From Faucicola sp048551375 (lineage in GTDB: Bacteria > Pseudomonadota > Gammaproteobacteria > Pseudomonadales > Moraxellaceae), in assembly GCF_048551375.1 (NCBI RefSeq), contig NZ_JBLYZJ010000014.1, positions 1-63,422 of the forward strand: a stretch of 63,422 bases of DNA, read 5' to 3'. The position numbers were made by a program, and so were the translations under genes. Of the stretch, positions 18,369 through 27,394 are shown piece by piece. How positions within the stretch are numbered: position 1 is the first letter of the stretch; the number at the start of each line of letters is the position of its first letter. The notes under the pieces were generated by a model, which saw only the letters and a program-made list of their open reading frames with translations, did no database searches and was not told where the DNA came from.

Positions 18369-18941
18369 TTATTTTTTGTAGGCTTCGATTTGGATGTCGA
18401 TTTTAACGTTACGCATACTTTTCATATCGGCATAGGTGTTCATGCCAAATTTGGTGCGGTCGATGGTGGTGGTAAAGTCACCGCCACATGATTGGGCTTT
18501 TAGGATTGGGTTGTCGTAGCAATTAAATTTGGTGGCGGTCAAGGTGACTGGTTGGGTTTTGCCAAGTAGGGTCAGATTGCCGTAGATTTTGCTTGGTTTG
18601 TTGCCTTTGAATACCCATTTGGTTGATTTGAATTGGGCGGTTGGGTATTGTTCGGCGTTAAAGAAGTCTTTGCCTTTAAGGTGTTCGGCAAATGGTTTGA
18701 AGTTGGTTTGTAGGCTAGTCATGGGGATGCTGATATCGACTGAGCCTGTTTTGGCTTTTGGGTCAAAATCGACTGTGCCTGTGAGTTCGCTAAAGCTACC
18801 ACGGTTGGTGGTTGTTCCCATGTGGTCAAGGCTAAAGTTGGCGTTGGTGTGGGCTGGGTCGATGGAGTAGGTGTCAGCGTGGGCGGTGATGCCTGTCAGG
18901 GCGAGTGATAGGACTAGGGTGGATAGGGCGATGTGTTTCAT
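18369..18941 (-). CDS. YceI family periplasmic protein
   Basis: 190 residues with a signal peptide (MKHIALSTLVLSLALTGITAHA) and a lipocalin-like YceI beta-barrel that binds polyisoprenoid-type lipids in characterised members. Seen: DTYSIDPAHTNANFSLDHMG at the mature start, SFSELTGTVDFDPKAKTGSV, FNAEQYPTAQFKSTKW, and KFGMNTYADM near the end. Length is normal for the family. It is a single gene; the region upstream has TTAATGATAATTGTTAATAT, faintly like a Fur-type operator. Confidence 0.9.
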   Translation of the reverse strand: MKHIALSTLVLSLALTGITAHADTYSIDPAHTNANFSLDHMGTTTNRGSFSELTGTVDFDPKAKTGSVDISIPMTSLQTNFKPFAEHLKGKDFFNAEQYPTAQFKSTKWVFKGNKPSKIYGNLTLLGKTQPVTLTATKFNCYDNPILKAQSCGGDFTTTIDRTKFGMNTYADMKSMRNVKIDIQIEAYKK

Positions 18942-19172
18942 AAAAATTCCATGTGAATCAATTAGTTGGTAAATTAAATCTTAATGATAATTGTTAATAT
19001 TTAAGTTTTAAATGATAATAAATATTGGTGTGATTTTGTGTAATGTTTATGTAGGGGTTTGTGATAAAGGTAAATACCATGTAGTATTTTTGCCAATATC
19101 CCTAGTACTTATAATGAGTATTGGCGATTTTCCACATTCAAAATGATAAAAACTTCTCTTGCTCTAGAAGCC

Positions 19173-20042
19173 TTATATATTTTCTAAAAAATTTAAAGCA
19201 TCAGTTGGCTCTCTAAACTCTGCTTTTAAATTATCTCCATTACTATACTCAATATACATAAACAAACCTTCAAAAGTTAGATTATTTGGAGCCACATCAT
19301 ACTTATACTTGACCAAGTAGTTCTTTGCTTCCTCAATACTAGTGAAATCTATAATACTTGCATAGGTTGGCTGAATTAATATTCTTTTTAAAAATCTATT
19401 TAAAGATATTTTTAAGTTATTTAGAAAAGTAGCAAGTTTAGCTTCAATTAGGCTATATAATTTTCCAATAACTAAATTTAGTTGATTACCATTTAGATTT
19501 GAAAGATTATCAGCTTTTATTTTCAAATCTTCCAAATTAGTATTTTCATCAAATGAAATATCCAGTCCTATAGAAAGGTAAGCATCAACTATTTCATTGT
19601 AAGAAATATACAGCACCTTAAAACCACTACTAGTAAGTTGTTTTAAAGAAGGCTCAGTAAAGTCTCCAGCTAAGATAGCACCTAAAAAAGGGTTCTCATT
19701 ATGATAAGTTTTTGCTAATGGGAGTATTGCTCCCTGTATTTCTTGCACTTTATTTTTAGAGTGTTTTGTATATCTTCTCCATGCACATTCAATGAATGCC
19801 TTAGGGGTACCATAATTTTCAAGTGTTCCATTTTTTTCAATAACAAAATCCAAATCATGCTTATTTCCTTGATAATCTACCCAACTAACCTTTCTCTTTT
19901 TGCCCCTTACATTTCTATCAGTATTCACCGTATCAAGATAAAAACTGTTATCTGGTAATATTTCTCTAAGTTTAGGTTGTATTGCTTTTTCAAGCATTAC
20001 ACCAATTAATTGACCCAGTCTGTGAGAATCTGAAACTGCCAT
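19173..20042 (-). CDS. candidate type II restriction endonuclease (PD-(D/E)xK-like)
   Basis: 289 residues, no family assigned with certainty. Seen: KHDLDFVIEKNG (residues 61-72), followed by KAFIECAWRRYTKHSKNK (81-98). An Asp on one strand and a Glu on the next, followed by a Lys/Arg-rich helix, is the layout of PD-(D/E)xK nucleases, though the usual ExK lysine is replaced (E85-C-A). It begins three bases after the stop of a DNA methyltransferase gene. Base composition is markedly more AT-rich than in valS or polA, and codons differ, suggesting acquisition. Function is inferred mainly from the partner; a non-nuclease accessory role is possible. Confidence 0.55.
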   Translation of the reverse strand: MAVSDSHRLGQLIGVMLEKAIQPKLREILPDNSFYLDTVNTDRNVRGKKRKVSWVDYQGNKHDLDFVIEKNGTLENYGTPKAFIECAWRRYTKHSKNKVQEIQGAILPLAKTYHNENPFLGAILAGDFTEPSLKQLTSSGFKVLYISYNEIVDAYLSIGLDISFDENTNLEDLKIKADNLSNLNGNQLNLVIGKLYSLIEAKLATFLNNLKISLNRFLKRILIQPTYASIIDFTSIEEAKNYLVKYKYDVAPNNLTFEGLFMYIEYSNGDNLKAEFREPTDALNFLENI

Positions 20043-20045
20043 ATT

Positions 20046-21305
20046 TTAACCTCTAATCCTTAACAAGCCTTCTTTTAAAGGTACCTTGTGAGTTCTATTG
20101 TCCCATTTTATATTTCTGTCTCTTAATTTTTCAAATGAATAATCATCAAACCCATTGGCAATAGCCAGTTCTCCTAGCCATTTATCAGCAGGTACATAGA
20201 CTCCGTAAGGAGCAGAATCACCAATAACAAAAGTCATTATAGAATTTTCTTTCAAATTATCACGCAAATTGGCGAAAATTTTTGACATATCATAAAAATA
20301 GGCTCCAACCATTGTATGATAGGTTTTTTTCCCACCTTTAGTTTTTCTAATCTCACCAAGTTCATTAGTTACCGAAAAAATCTCATCTCTAATAGGCTTC
20401 AAGTTTGATGAATCAATAATTTCTTCTAGCATGACTTTATCTGAGGCAGAATGTTGAGAACAAGAGCGAATCAATGTTGGACGTACTACATTTTTCAAAT
20501 CACCCCAACCTGTAATTTCCTCCCAAAACATCATTTCTAAGCGAGTAGCATCAGCATAGTCATAATTATTAGGATAAGGTGGAGAGGTAATTACACAATT
20601 TGCCATTTTGTCTAATAATTTTGGATTTCTATAATCATAAAAATCTACATTTGACAAATTTTTCCAGTTGTTGTCCTTTGCGAACTTCATGTCATTAACA
20701 ATCTGAAACAGCTTATTTTCAAAAGCTTCAAATGGGTCTAGAACATTTGACTTACTTTTATTCGGTAATACGTACTGCCACTGAGCAGTCCCCACATGAC
20801 TACATGGTCTAAGAATAGAGGTTATAATTAATTTTAAAATTAACCCAACTTTTTCAGAAAAAAAGAATTTCTCATAAGCATTTCTTAAAGCCATTAACTT
20901 ATTAAAATTCATGTCTGTAAAACATTTAGACAATAAATTTTCTTCTTGAGGTAAACTATAAAAATTACTATCTAATTTGGCTATTGCAAGAACTTGATTT
21001 CCACTATCTAATACCAGACTTTCAGATAAATGCCATAATTTTTTGGCATTCGCTATCTCTGCAATAAATGGGTGTCCTTCAAATCCATACGAATAAATAC
21101 CTAAGCTGTCAGCTACTAAGTTACTTGTTCCTGAGCCAGCAAAAGGTTCTATTAATACAATTTCATCGTTAGCTTTCTGCTTTAAATCAAATAACTCCTT
21201 TGTTACCCAATCAGCCGAAAAGCCCGCAGAATACCTAAACCAACGATGGATTGGCAATTTCATGTTGTCTGTAAAAGTACCTGCGTTTGACTTTACCTGT
21301 TTCAT
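20046..21305 (-). CDS. DNA methyltransferase (amino-methyltransferase with TSPPY motif)
   Basis: 419 residues. Seen: SAM-binding motif I LIEPFAGSGT (residues 51-60) and catalytic motif IV TSPPYPNNYDY (240-250), the latter form being typical of N4-cytosine and some N6-adenine methyltransferases. Motif I precedes motif IV with about 180 residues between, which would be an alpha-type order with the target-recognition region between. An N-terminal HRWFRYSAGFSADWV is seen ahead of motif I. It is the first gene of a two-gene cassette with the candidate nuclease and is AT-rich compared with its surroundings. Recognition sequence unknown. Confidence 0.85.
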   Translation of the reverse strand: MKQVKSNAGTFTDNMKLPIHRWFRYSAGFSADWVTKELFDLKQKANDEIVLIEPFAGSGTSNLVADSLGIYSYGFEGHPFIAEIANAKKLWHLSESLVLDSGNQVLAIAKLDSNFYSLPQEENLLSKCFTDMNFNKLMALRNAYEKFFFSEKVGLILKLIITSILRPCSHVGTAQWQYVLPNKSKSNVLDPFEAFENKLFQIVNDMKFAKDNNWKNLSNVDFYDYRNPKLLDKMANCVITSPPYPNNYDYADATRLEMMFWEEITGWGDLKNVVRPTLIRSCSQHSASDKVMLEEIIDSSNLKPIRDEIFSVTNELGEIRKTKGGKKTYHTMVGAYFYDMSKIFANLRDNLKENSIMTFVIGDSAPYGVYVPADKWLGELAIANGFDDYSFEKLRDRNIKWDNRTHKVPLKEGLLRIRG

Positions 21306-21384
21306 ATATTCACTTTTTAATAATAAGACTTACGCAAAACCGACAAAGTTTTTCGTGAGTGAAAAATAAATAAAATTATAACTA

Positions 21385-21510
21385 TTACCTCACTCTCAAC
21401 TCTTTATAACTTATTGATTTTAATAAACTCAATATTGCATAGAAAATTTTATTAAATCTTTGCATTGAGTATTTTCAATGGTTTAGAAAAAAGAGTTGAG
21501 AGTCGGGTAA
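21385..21510. repeat. long imperfect palindrome between methyltransferase gene and valS
   Basis: TTACCTCACTCTCAACTCTT at 21385-21404 is matched by an inverted copy at 21490-21510 (two or three mismatches in 21). Nested inside, ACTCAAT at 21427-21433 pairs with ATTGAGT at 21464-21470. It ends four bases before the valS stop codon. No T-tract, so a simple terminator is unlikely. Confidence 0.65.
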
Positions 21511-21513
21511 CTA

Positions 21514-24435
21514 TTACAAACCTTTCAACTGCTCAATTTGTTTATTCATTTCCCCCAGTTGATTCTCCATTTCCGCCAATTTCGCCTTTTCAGCGTCCAC
21601 CACATTGGCAGGGGCTTTACTCACAAACGCCTCATTCGACAACTTCTTCGCCAAACTATCCACCTGCCCTTGCAGTTTCTCCACATTTTTACCCAAACGA
21701 GCCAACTCCGCCGTTGGGTCAATCAAACCCTTCATCGGCACAAGCACCTTCACACCACCCACCATACTCGATGACGATAACGGCACTTCATCCGCCTCAC
21801 CCACGATGGTCACGCTCTCGACTTTGGCAAGGGCTTTAAACTGATTTTCGATACGGCTTAGACGGTCTTTTTCGCCCTCGCTCACCCCTTGCAGTAGCAA
21901 CGGCAATTTCACCGCATTACCCAGTTTCATCTCGCCACGAATGTTTCGCACCGCCCCAATCAGCTCTTGTAGCCACGCCATATCCTGCTCGGCTTGTTGG
22001 TTGATATGGTCGGTTTCGGCTCGTGGATAGTCGGCAATCATAATGCTATCGGCAGTCTTACGGTCAAGCAATGGGGCGATGGTCTGCCAAATGCTCTCGG
22101 TCACATACGGCATGATAGGATGGCTAAAGCGTAGGGCGACTTCAAGGCAATGCAGTAGCACATAGCGAAGTTGGGCTTTACGCTCATCGCTGACACTGTC
22201 GTCATTGAGGCTGGCTTTGGCAAGTTCGACATACCAGTCGCAGTATTCATTCCACACAAATTCATAGATGGCTTGGGCGACAAGGTCAAAACGGTACTGG
22301 CTCATGTGGTCGTGAATGCTGTTAATGGTCGAGTTTAATCGGCTCATAATCCAGCGTTCTGGCAATTCCCATAGCTCGATTTTGGCGGTTTTGTCGATGG
22401 TTAGGGCGTTTTGTTCCTTATCCACGCAGTTCATCAACACAAAGCGAGTGGCATTCCAAATTTTATTGACAAAGTTGCGGTTGCCTTCCATACGTTTGAT
22501 ATCAAAGTTGATATCACGCCCTGTACTGGCAAGCGAGGCAAAGGTAAAGCGTAACGCATCCGTTCCAAAGCCTTGAATCCCCTCTGGAAATTCTTTGCGA
22601 GTGGCTTTTTCGATTTTGGGGGCATCTTTGGGGTTCATCAGCCCTGTGGTGCGTTTGGCGACCAAGGTTTCAAGGTCGATACCGTCAATCAAGTCAATCG
22701 GGTCAAGTACATTGCCTTTAGATTTTGACATTTTTTGCCCTTGACCGTCACGCACCAAGCCATGTACATACACGGTTTTGAACGGGACTTGAGGCGTGCC
22801 GTCCGCATTTTTGACCAAGTGCATGGTCAGCATAATCATACGAGCGACCCAAAAGAAAATAATGTCAAAGCCAGTCACCAACACGCTGGTGGGGTGGAAG
22901 GTGGCAAGGGCTTTGCCGTCACTTTGGCTATCGCCCCAATCAAGGGTGCTAAACGTCCACAGACCCGAGCTAAACCAAGTATCCAAAACGTCTTCATCTT
23001 GGCGAAGTTCGACCGCATCGGACAAGGCGTATTTTTGGCGGACTTCGGCTTCATTGCGAGCGACATAGATATTGCCCTCGTTGTCATACCACGCAGGGAT
23101 ACGGTGTCCCCACCATAGCTGACGGCTGATACACCAGTCTTGGATATCACGCATCCACGACATATACATATTTTTGTATTGAGCAGGGACAAACTCAATG
23201 CGACCGTCTTCCACCGCATCGATGGCAGGTTTTGCCAATTTTTCAATCGCCACATACCATTGGTCGGTGAGGTACGGCTCAACGATTTCGCCAGAACGGT
23301 CGCCTCGTGGGGCTTTAAGGGCATAGGGTTCGATTTTTTCTAGCCACTCTTCGCTTTCTGCTTGAGCGACCAGTTTTTTACGAGCGTCAAAACGTGCCAA
23401 ACCGACATACTCGCTTGGCGTGGCTTCGGTATGGGGGTCACGTTGCTGTAGGTCGGTATAAATTTGTAAAAACGGCAACACATTGGCATTTTTATCAAAA
23501 ATATTAATCATCGGTAAATTGTGGCGTTTACCCAATTCATAGTCGTTAAAGTCATGGGCTGGGGTGATTTTGACCACGCCTGTACCAAATTCCTGCTCGA
23601 CATAATCATCCGCCACAATCGGCACGACACGCCCTGTCAATGGCAAGGTCACGGTTTTACCAATCAAATGGCTGTAGCGTTCGTCTTTGGGATTGACCGC
23701 AACGGCGGTATCACCGAGCAAGGTTTCTGGGCGAGTGGTCGCCACCACAACATAGTTTTTGCCGTCATTGGTGGTCAAAGTTTTATCGGTAAAATAATAG
23801 CGGAAATGCCACAATGAGCCTTGTTCGTCATGGTTTTCAACTTCGAGGTCAGACAGGGCGGTTTCGAGCTTGATATCCCAGTTCACAAGGCGTTTGCCTC
23901 GATAAATCAAGCCGTCTTCATGTAGGCGGACAAACACTTCTTTGACCGCATTTGACAAGCCGTCATCCATGGTAAAGCGTTCACGACTCCAATCGACCGA
24001 ACTACCCAAACGGCGGATTTGGCGAGTGATATTGCCACCGCTCTCGGCTTTCCATTCCCAGACTTTTTCGAGGAATTTTTCACGCCCTAAATCATGGCGT
24101 TTGATTCCTTTGGCGTTCAACTGACGTTCAACGACCATTTGCGTGGCAATCCCTGCGTGGTCTGTCCCCGGTTGCCACAGGGTGTTGTCGCCTATCATGC
24201 GGTGGTAGCGAGTGAGGGTGTCCATGATGGTGTTGTTAAAGCCGTGACCCATGTGCAGACTGCCTGTGACATTGGGCGGTGGCAAGGCGATGGCAAAGGG
24301 ATTTGCTTTGCGGTAGTCGGGTTTGAAGTAGCCTTGGGTTTCCCAGTTTTGGTATAGTCCGTTTTCGACATCGCTGGGATTGTAGGCGTTTTCGAGAGAT
24401 TTTAGGGCTTGGGAAATGGGGTTTTGTGTCGTCAT
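21514..24435 (-). CDS. valS: valine--tRNA ligase
   Basis: A 973-residue class I aminoacyl-tRNA synthetase. Seen: HIGH-type motif PPPNVTGSLHMGHGF (about residues 52-66), GTDHAGIATQ, the editing domain with TTRPETLLGDTAV (about 233-245), the KMSKS loop KMSKSKGNVLDP (about 569-580), the anticodon-binding helical domain with WNEYCDWYVELAK, and a C-terminal coiled coil beginning VPMKGLIDPTAELARLGKN and ending at NKQIEQLKGL. Length is normal (E. coli 951). It appears monocistronic on the minus strand. Confidence 0.98.
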   Translation of the reverse strand: MTTQNPISQALKSLENAYNPSDVENGLYQNWETQGYFKPDYRKANPFAIALPPPNVTGSLHMGHGFNNTIMDTLTRYHRMIGDNTLWQPGTDHAGIATQMVVERQLNAKGIKRHDLGREKFLEKVWEWKAESGGNITRQIRRLGSSVDWSRERFTMDDGLSNAVKEVFVRLHEDGLIYRGKRLVNWDIKLETALSDLEVENHDEQGSLWHFRYYFTDKTLTTNDGKNYVVVATTRPETLLGDTAVAVNPKDERYSHLIGKTVTLPLTGRVVPIVADDYVEQEFGTGVVKITPAHDFNDYELGKRHNLPMINIFDKNANVLPFLQIYTDLQQRDPHTEATPSEYVGLARFDARKKLVAQAESEEWLEKIEPYALKAPRGDRSGEIVEPYLTDQWYVAIEKLAKPAIDAVEDGRIEFVPAQYKNMYMSWMRDIQDWCISRQLWWGHRIPAWYDNEGNIYVARNEAEVRQKYALSDAVELRQDEDVLDTWFSSGLWTFSTLDWGDSQSDGKALATFHPTSVLVTGFDIIFFWVARMIMLTMHLVKNADGTPQVPFKTVYVHGLVRDGQGQKMSKSKGNVLDPIDLIDGIDLETLVAKRTTGLMNPKDAPKIEKATRKEFPEGIQGFGTDALRFTFASLASTGRDINFDIKRMEGNRNFVNKIWNATRFVLMNCVDKEQNALTIDKTAKIELWELPERWIMSRLNSTINSIHDHMSQYRFDLVAQAIYEFVWNEYCDWYVELAKASLNDDSVSDERKAQLRYVLLHCLEVALRFSHPIMPYVTESIWQTIAPLLDRKTADSIMIADYPRAETDHINQQAEQDMAWLQELIGAVRNIRGEMKLGNAVKLPLLLQGVSEGEKDRLSRIENQFKALAKVESVTIVGEADEVPLSSSSMVGGVKVLVPMKGLIDPTAELARLGKNVEKLQGQVDSLAKKLSNEAFVSKAPANVVDAEKAKLAEMENQLGEMNKQIEQLKGL

Positions 24436-24499
24436 AAGGGTTCAACTTTTGCAAAAATAAAAAAGGGGTAAAGTAATACCAAACCCAAAATTTCAATTC

Positions 24500-24524
24500 G
24501 TAGGGGCGTAATGCTTACGCCCTA
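24500..24524 (+). repeat. family A REP-like palindrome
   Basis: GTAGGGGCGTAATGCTTACG followed by CCC, facing the GTAG-headed hairpin at 24550-24579. Confidence 0.7.
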
Positions 24525-24549
24525 TTTTGAGATTCTCAATATTGGGCTT

Positions 24550-24579
24550 ATGCCTTGCGAAGCAGTGCTTCTCACCTAC
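24550..24579 (-). repeat. GTAG-headed hairpin, family G
   Basis: On the minus strand: GTAGGTGAGAAGCACTGCTT then CGCAAGGCA, with a GAAGCACTGCTTC hairpin. Single copy in this window; it faces a family A repeat as in BIME-type pairs. The rest of the 24436-24809 gap shows no convincing gene. Confidence 0.5.
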
Positions 24580-24809
24580 AATGCGATATTTAGTAGGTTT
24601 GGTAAAAATAGAAAATTAAAAGGTTAGTTGAACGATTTTACCGTAATTTGAGGGTATTGTGGGGACTATTTGCTACGATATTTTAACATTAAGGGTGTGG
24701 GTAACGGCTATTTTAACCCAACCCAACGAGATATTGAAGCTGTTGAATTTTTTGTGGATAATCCAATTCGGCAATGTCGATTAGCTCTTTTACTCGGCGC
24801 TACAAATAA

Positions 24810-25469
24810 TCACTCATCTACCAATAATAAAATTCGTAATTCCTCAACCGACCCCACCACAACATTGGGATTTTCTTTTGCCAAAATATCGGCTTTTTCA
24901 CAGCCATAACTCACCGCAATACTGTCCATTCCTATCGCATTTGCCATACGGATATCGTGAATGCTATCCCCTATCATCACGGCATCATCAAGGGATTTAC
25001 CTGTTTCGGCTAAAATCTGCTCAAGCATCAGTGGATTGGGCTTGCCTGCGGTTTCGTCTGCGGTTTTGGTGACGCTAAAAAAGGCTTGAATACCAGAATT
25101 TGGCAATACCCTAGCCAGCCCTTGACGTTTTTTGCCTGTGGCAACGGCTAAGGTTTTGCCCTGTGCGTGCAAGTCCTCAATCAATGCTTTGATACCGTCA
25201 AATAGTTTGTCATTGTCGCAATGCTGGACGTAATAATCAGAATAACTGGCTAATAACGTCTCGTATTTGTCGCTATTATTAGGAAATAAAATAGGAAATG
25301 CTTCGACCAGTGCAATGCCAATGATGGATTTGGTGGCTTCGTCAGTGACGGTTAAGCCATTCTGCTCGGCTGAGTGTCGCATGGCATCGACAATTAAGCC
25401 GATTGAGTCCATCAGCGTGCCGTCCCAGTCAAAAATGATTAATGATTTGTTTTTAAAATTTTTCATCAT
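24810..25469 (-). CDS. HAD-superfamily hydrolase (phosphoglycolate-phosphatase-like)
   Basis: A 219-residue HAD phosphatase. Seen: motif I IIFDWDGTLMDS (residues 10-21, both catalytic Asp), motif II VATGKKRQG (Thr plus nearby Lys), motif III GKPNPLMLEQ, and motif IV VMIGDSIHDIRMAN with the Mg-binding Asp pair. A helical C1 cap lies between motifs I and II. Its ATG overlaps the rluC stop by four bases; a HAD phosphatase downstream of rluC is a common gammaproteobacterial arrangement. The substrate (phosphoglycolate or another small phosphate ester) is not determined by the sequence. Confidence 0.9.
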   Translation of the reverse strand: MMKNFKNKSLIIFDWDGTLMDSIGLIVDAMRHSAEQNGLTVTDEATKSIIGIALVEAFPILFPNNSDKYETLLASYSDYYVQHCDNDKLFDGIKALIEDLHAQGKTLAVATGKKRQGLARVLPNSGIQAFFSVTKTADETAGKPNPLMLEQILAETGKSLDDAVMIGDSIHDIRMANAIGMDSIAVSYGCEKADILAKENPNVVVGSVEELRILLLVDE

Positions 25470-26560
25470 TCAACCTTAATTAATGTTTGCATATCATCTG
25501 GCAATTCAACTTTAATCACGTCATATTCAGGAATTTCAAGCTGATAAGCGTGCAATGCCAAGCGTCTAACCCCAAACTTCTCATCACTTTTCACCCCTTT
25601 ATTATACTTATCATCACCCAACAGCGGATGTCCAACACTCGCCAAATGCACACGAATTTGATGCGTACGTCCTGTCAATGGCTTGGCTTCAATCAAGCTC
25701 ACCTTTTTGCTTTTACCCTCGCTATCAGTGATTTCAAACTTTTGCAATACCTTGACTTGAGTTTGGCTTGGTTTGGCATCTTCGGTATCTGACACTTTGA
25801 CACGGCGTTCACCACTGGCTAAATTGTACTTTAGCAAAGGCTTATCAATGGTTTGCGAGGCTTTGGTTATCCAACCATCGACCAATGCAAGGTAGGTTTT
25901 TTGCAAGGTTTTTTCACGCAAATGTTCTTGTAACGCTTTGAGAGTCGAGCGTTTTTTGGCAATCATCAACAAGCCAGAGGTATCTTTATCAATGCGATGC
26001 ACCAACTCAAGGTATTTTTTGCCAGTTGCCTCTCGCATCGCCTCAATCACGCCAAACGCCTCACCACTACCGCCATGTACCGCCATACCAGCAGGTTTGT
26101 TGAGGACGATTAAACCCTCATCTTCATACACGATTCGCTCTAGCAAGCCTTGGGCAAATTCTTGGCTGATGACAGGTCGTTCACGAGTGGCAAGTTTGAT
26201 AGGGGCAATTCGCACGATGTCGTTGCGTTCGAGCTTGTCATGTGGTTTACAGCGTTTGCCGTTGACACGGATTTCATCACTGCGAATCATGTTGTAGACG
26301 TGTGAGCGTGGCAAGCCTTTGAGTCGAGCGAGTAGAAAATTATCAATACGTTGGTCATGCTGTTGGCGTGTGACGGTAAGGTAATTGACTTTAGAAAAGT
26401 CTAAAATATCCTCATCAGCGGATTGCGGTTGTTTGCTGATAGGCTTGTCGGATTTTTTGTCGGATTTTGGGCGAGTGGATTTGCTTGCTGAGGGCGACTT
26501 ATTAAAAGACTTGTTGGGATTATACAGTGGACGATTGGGTTTTTGTGGTTGGTCTGTCAT
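25466..26560 (-). CDS. rluC: 23S rRNA pseudouridine(955/2504/2580) synthase
   Basis: A 364-residue RluA-family pseudouridine synthase. Seen: an N-terminal Lys/Ser/Pro-rich extension (about 50 residues), an S4 RNA-binding domain (QRIDNFLLARLKGLPRSHVY, about 73-92), and the catalytic domain with HRIDKDTSGLLMIAKK (catalytic Asp, about 196) and RTHQIRVHLASVGHPLLGD near residue 312. It is divergent from rne, as in E. coli, which strongly supports RluC over RluD/RluA. The HAD gene follows with a four-base overlap. Confidence 0.93.
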   Translation of the reverse strand: MTDQPQKPNRPLYNPNKSFNKSPSASKSTRPKSDKKSDKPISKQPQSADEDILDFSKVNYLTVTRQQHDQRIDNFLLARLKGLPRSHVYNMIRSDEIRVNGKRCKPHDKLERNDIVRIAPIKLATRERPVISQEFAQGLLERIVYEDEGLIVLNKPAGMAVHGGSGEAFGVIEAMREATGKKYLELVHRIDKDTSGLLMIAKKRSTLKALQEHLREKTLQKTYLALVDGWITKASQTIDKPLLKYNLASGERRVKVSDTEDAKPSQTQVKVLQKFEITDSEGKSKKVSLIEAKPLTGRTHQIRVHLASVGHPLLGDDKYNKGVKSDEKFGVRRLALHAYQLEIPEYDVIKVELPDDMQTLIKVE

Positions 26561-27394
26561 ATTTTGATAGCCGTTTGCTGAAAAATTTGCTATAGTTTAG
26601 CAGTTTAGTGTCGCTGTCGCCATGTATAGTCAGTTAAATTAGAATTAAGACATATTTTGTAGGGGCGTATCGTATACGTCCAAAATGCCAACGTATGATT
26701 TCTGATTTCATTCGCTATATGCTAAATTCACCACGGTAAACGTGGCATTAGGATGGATTGACAGCCATTTGACGCTAGTAAAATTTTAAAAAAGACTGAT
26801 TCACCCACATCAGCACAACGCATACCAGCAGTAAGACAGTAGTAAAAGACCATTGTTGTCAAATAGTAATGTAACCAGTCATTGCTTGTCAGTTAATCGT
26901 TGAATCATGGGGTAAAATTGCTAAATTCATCATCACATTGGCGTGTGCCTTACAACCACATAACCAAACTTTAATTTAGTAATCTGTGGTAAAATGTTAC
27001 TTGTTTGACGTATCCCCTACCAAATTTGGGATAGTGAATTAAATTTGGCTATCACAGCCTATCAGCAAGACGTTTGTAAAACCTGTACCAACCCCCTTTG
27101 GTGACGCTTGTATCTGCGGTCACTGTTATAAATGAACAAACAGATAAGTCACGCCTCAGCGTATTTTGGCTGTATTACAACGGATTTTTTGGATTATATT
27201 TGGTGTGACTCGCCAATTATTTGGGCAAAAATTTTCGACCAATCCACCATTTTTCCCCAGTTGGGTCAAGGTAAGATTGGCAACTTCATAAAGATTTGGC
27301 GAATTAATCAATAAAAAATCTTTAATAACTATTTTAAACAAGTTAAATAATACGTTTTTGTCGCTTGTATGTTTTGTGTGTTAGGAGCTAACCC
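26561..27394. promoter_or_regulatory. 834-base rluC-rne divergent intergenic region, probable rne leader
   Basis: No gene or known ncRNA was recognised. A family A repeat sits at 26659-26681. A TTGACG at 27005-27010 with a loosely spaced GATAGT is the best promoter-like signal for rne, giving a leader of about 360 bases. In E. coli the rne leader is a structured cis-element through which RNase E limits its own synthesis; conservation of that structure here was not established. A good ribosome binding site (TAGGAG) precedes the rne ATG. Confidence 0.45.
26659..26681 (+). repeat. family A REP-like palindrome
   Basis: GTAGGGGCGTATCGTATACG followed by TCC, a slightly decayed copy close to the rluC start. 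Confidence 0.65.

Noticed and set aside
24670..24909. Plus-strand ORF of 79 residues downstream of valS, protein-like in its middle (NPTQRDIEAVEFFVDNPIR)
   Set aside because: It has no ribosome binding site, overlaps the 3' end of the HAD gene on the other strand, and could not be matched to any family. It may be a gene remnant.
26385..26567. Plus-strand ORF opposite the rluC start
   Set aside because: Mirror of the low-complexity N terminus of RluC, with no independent signals.
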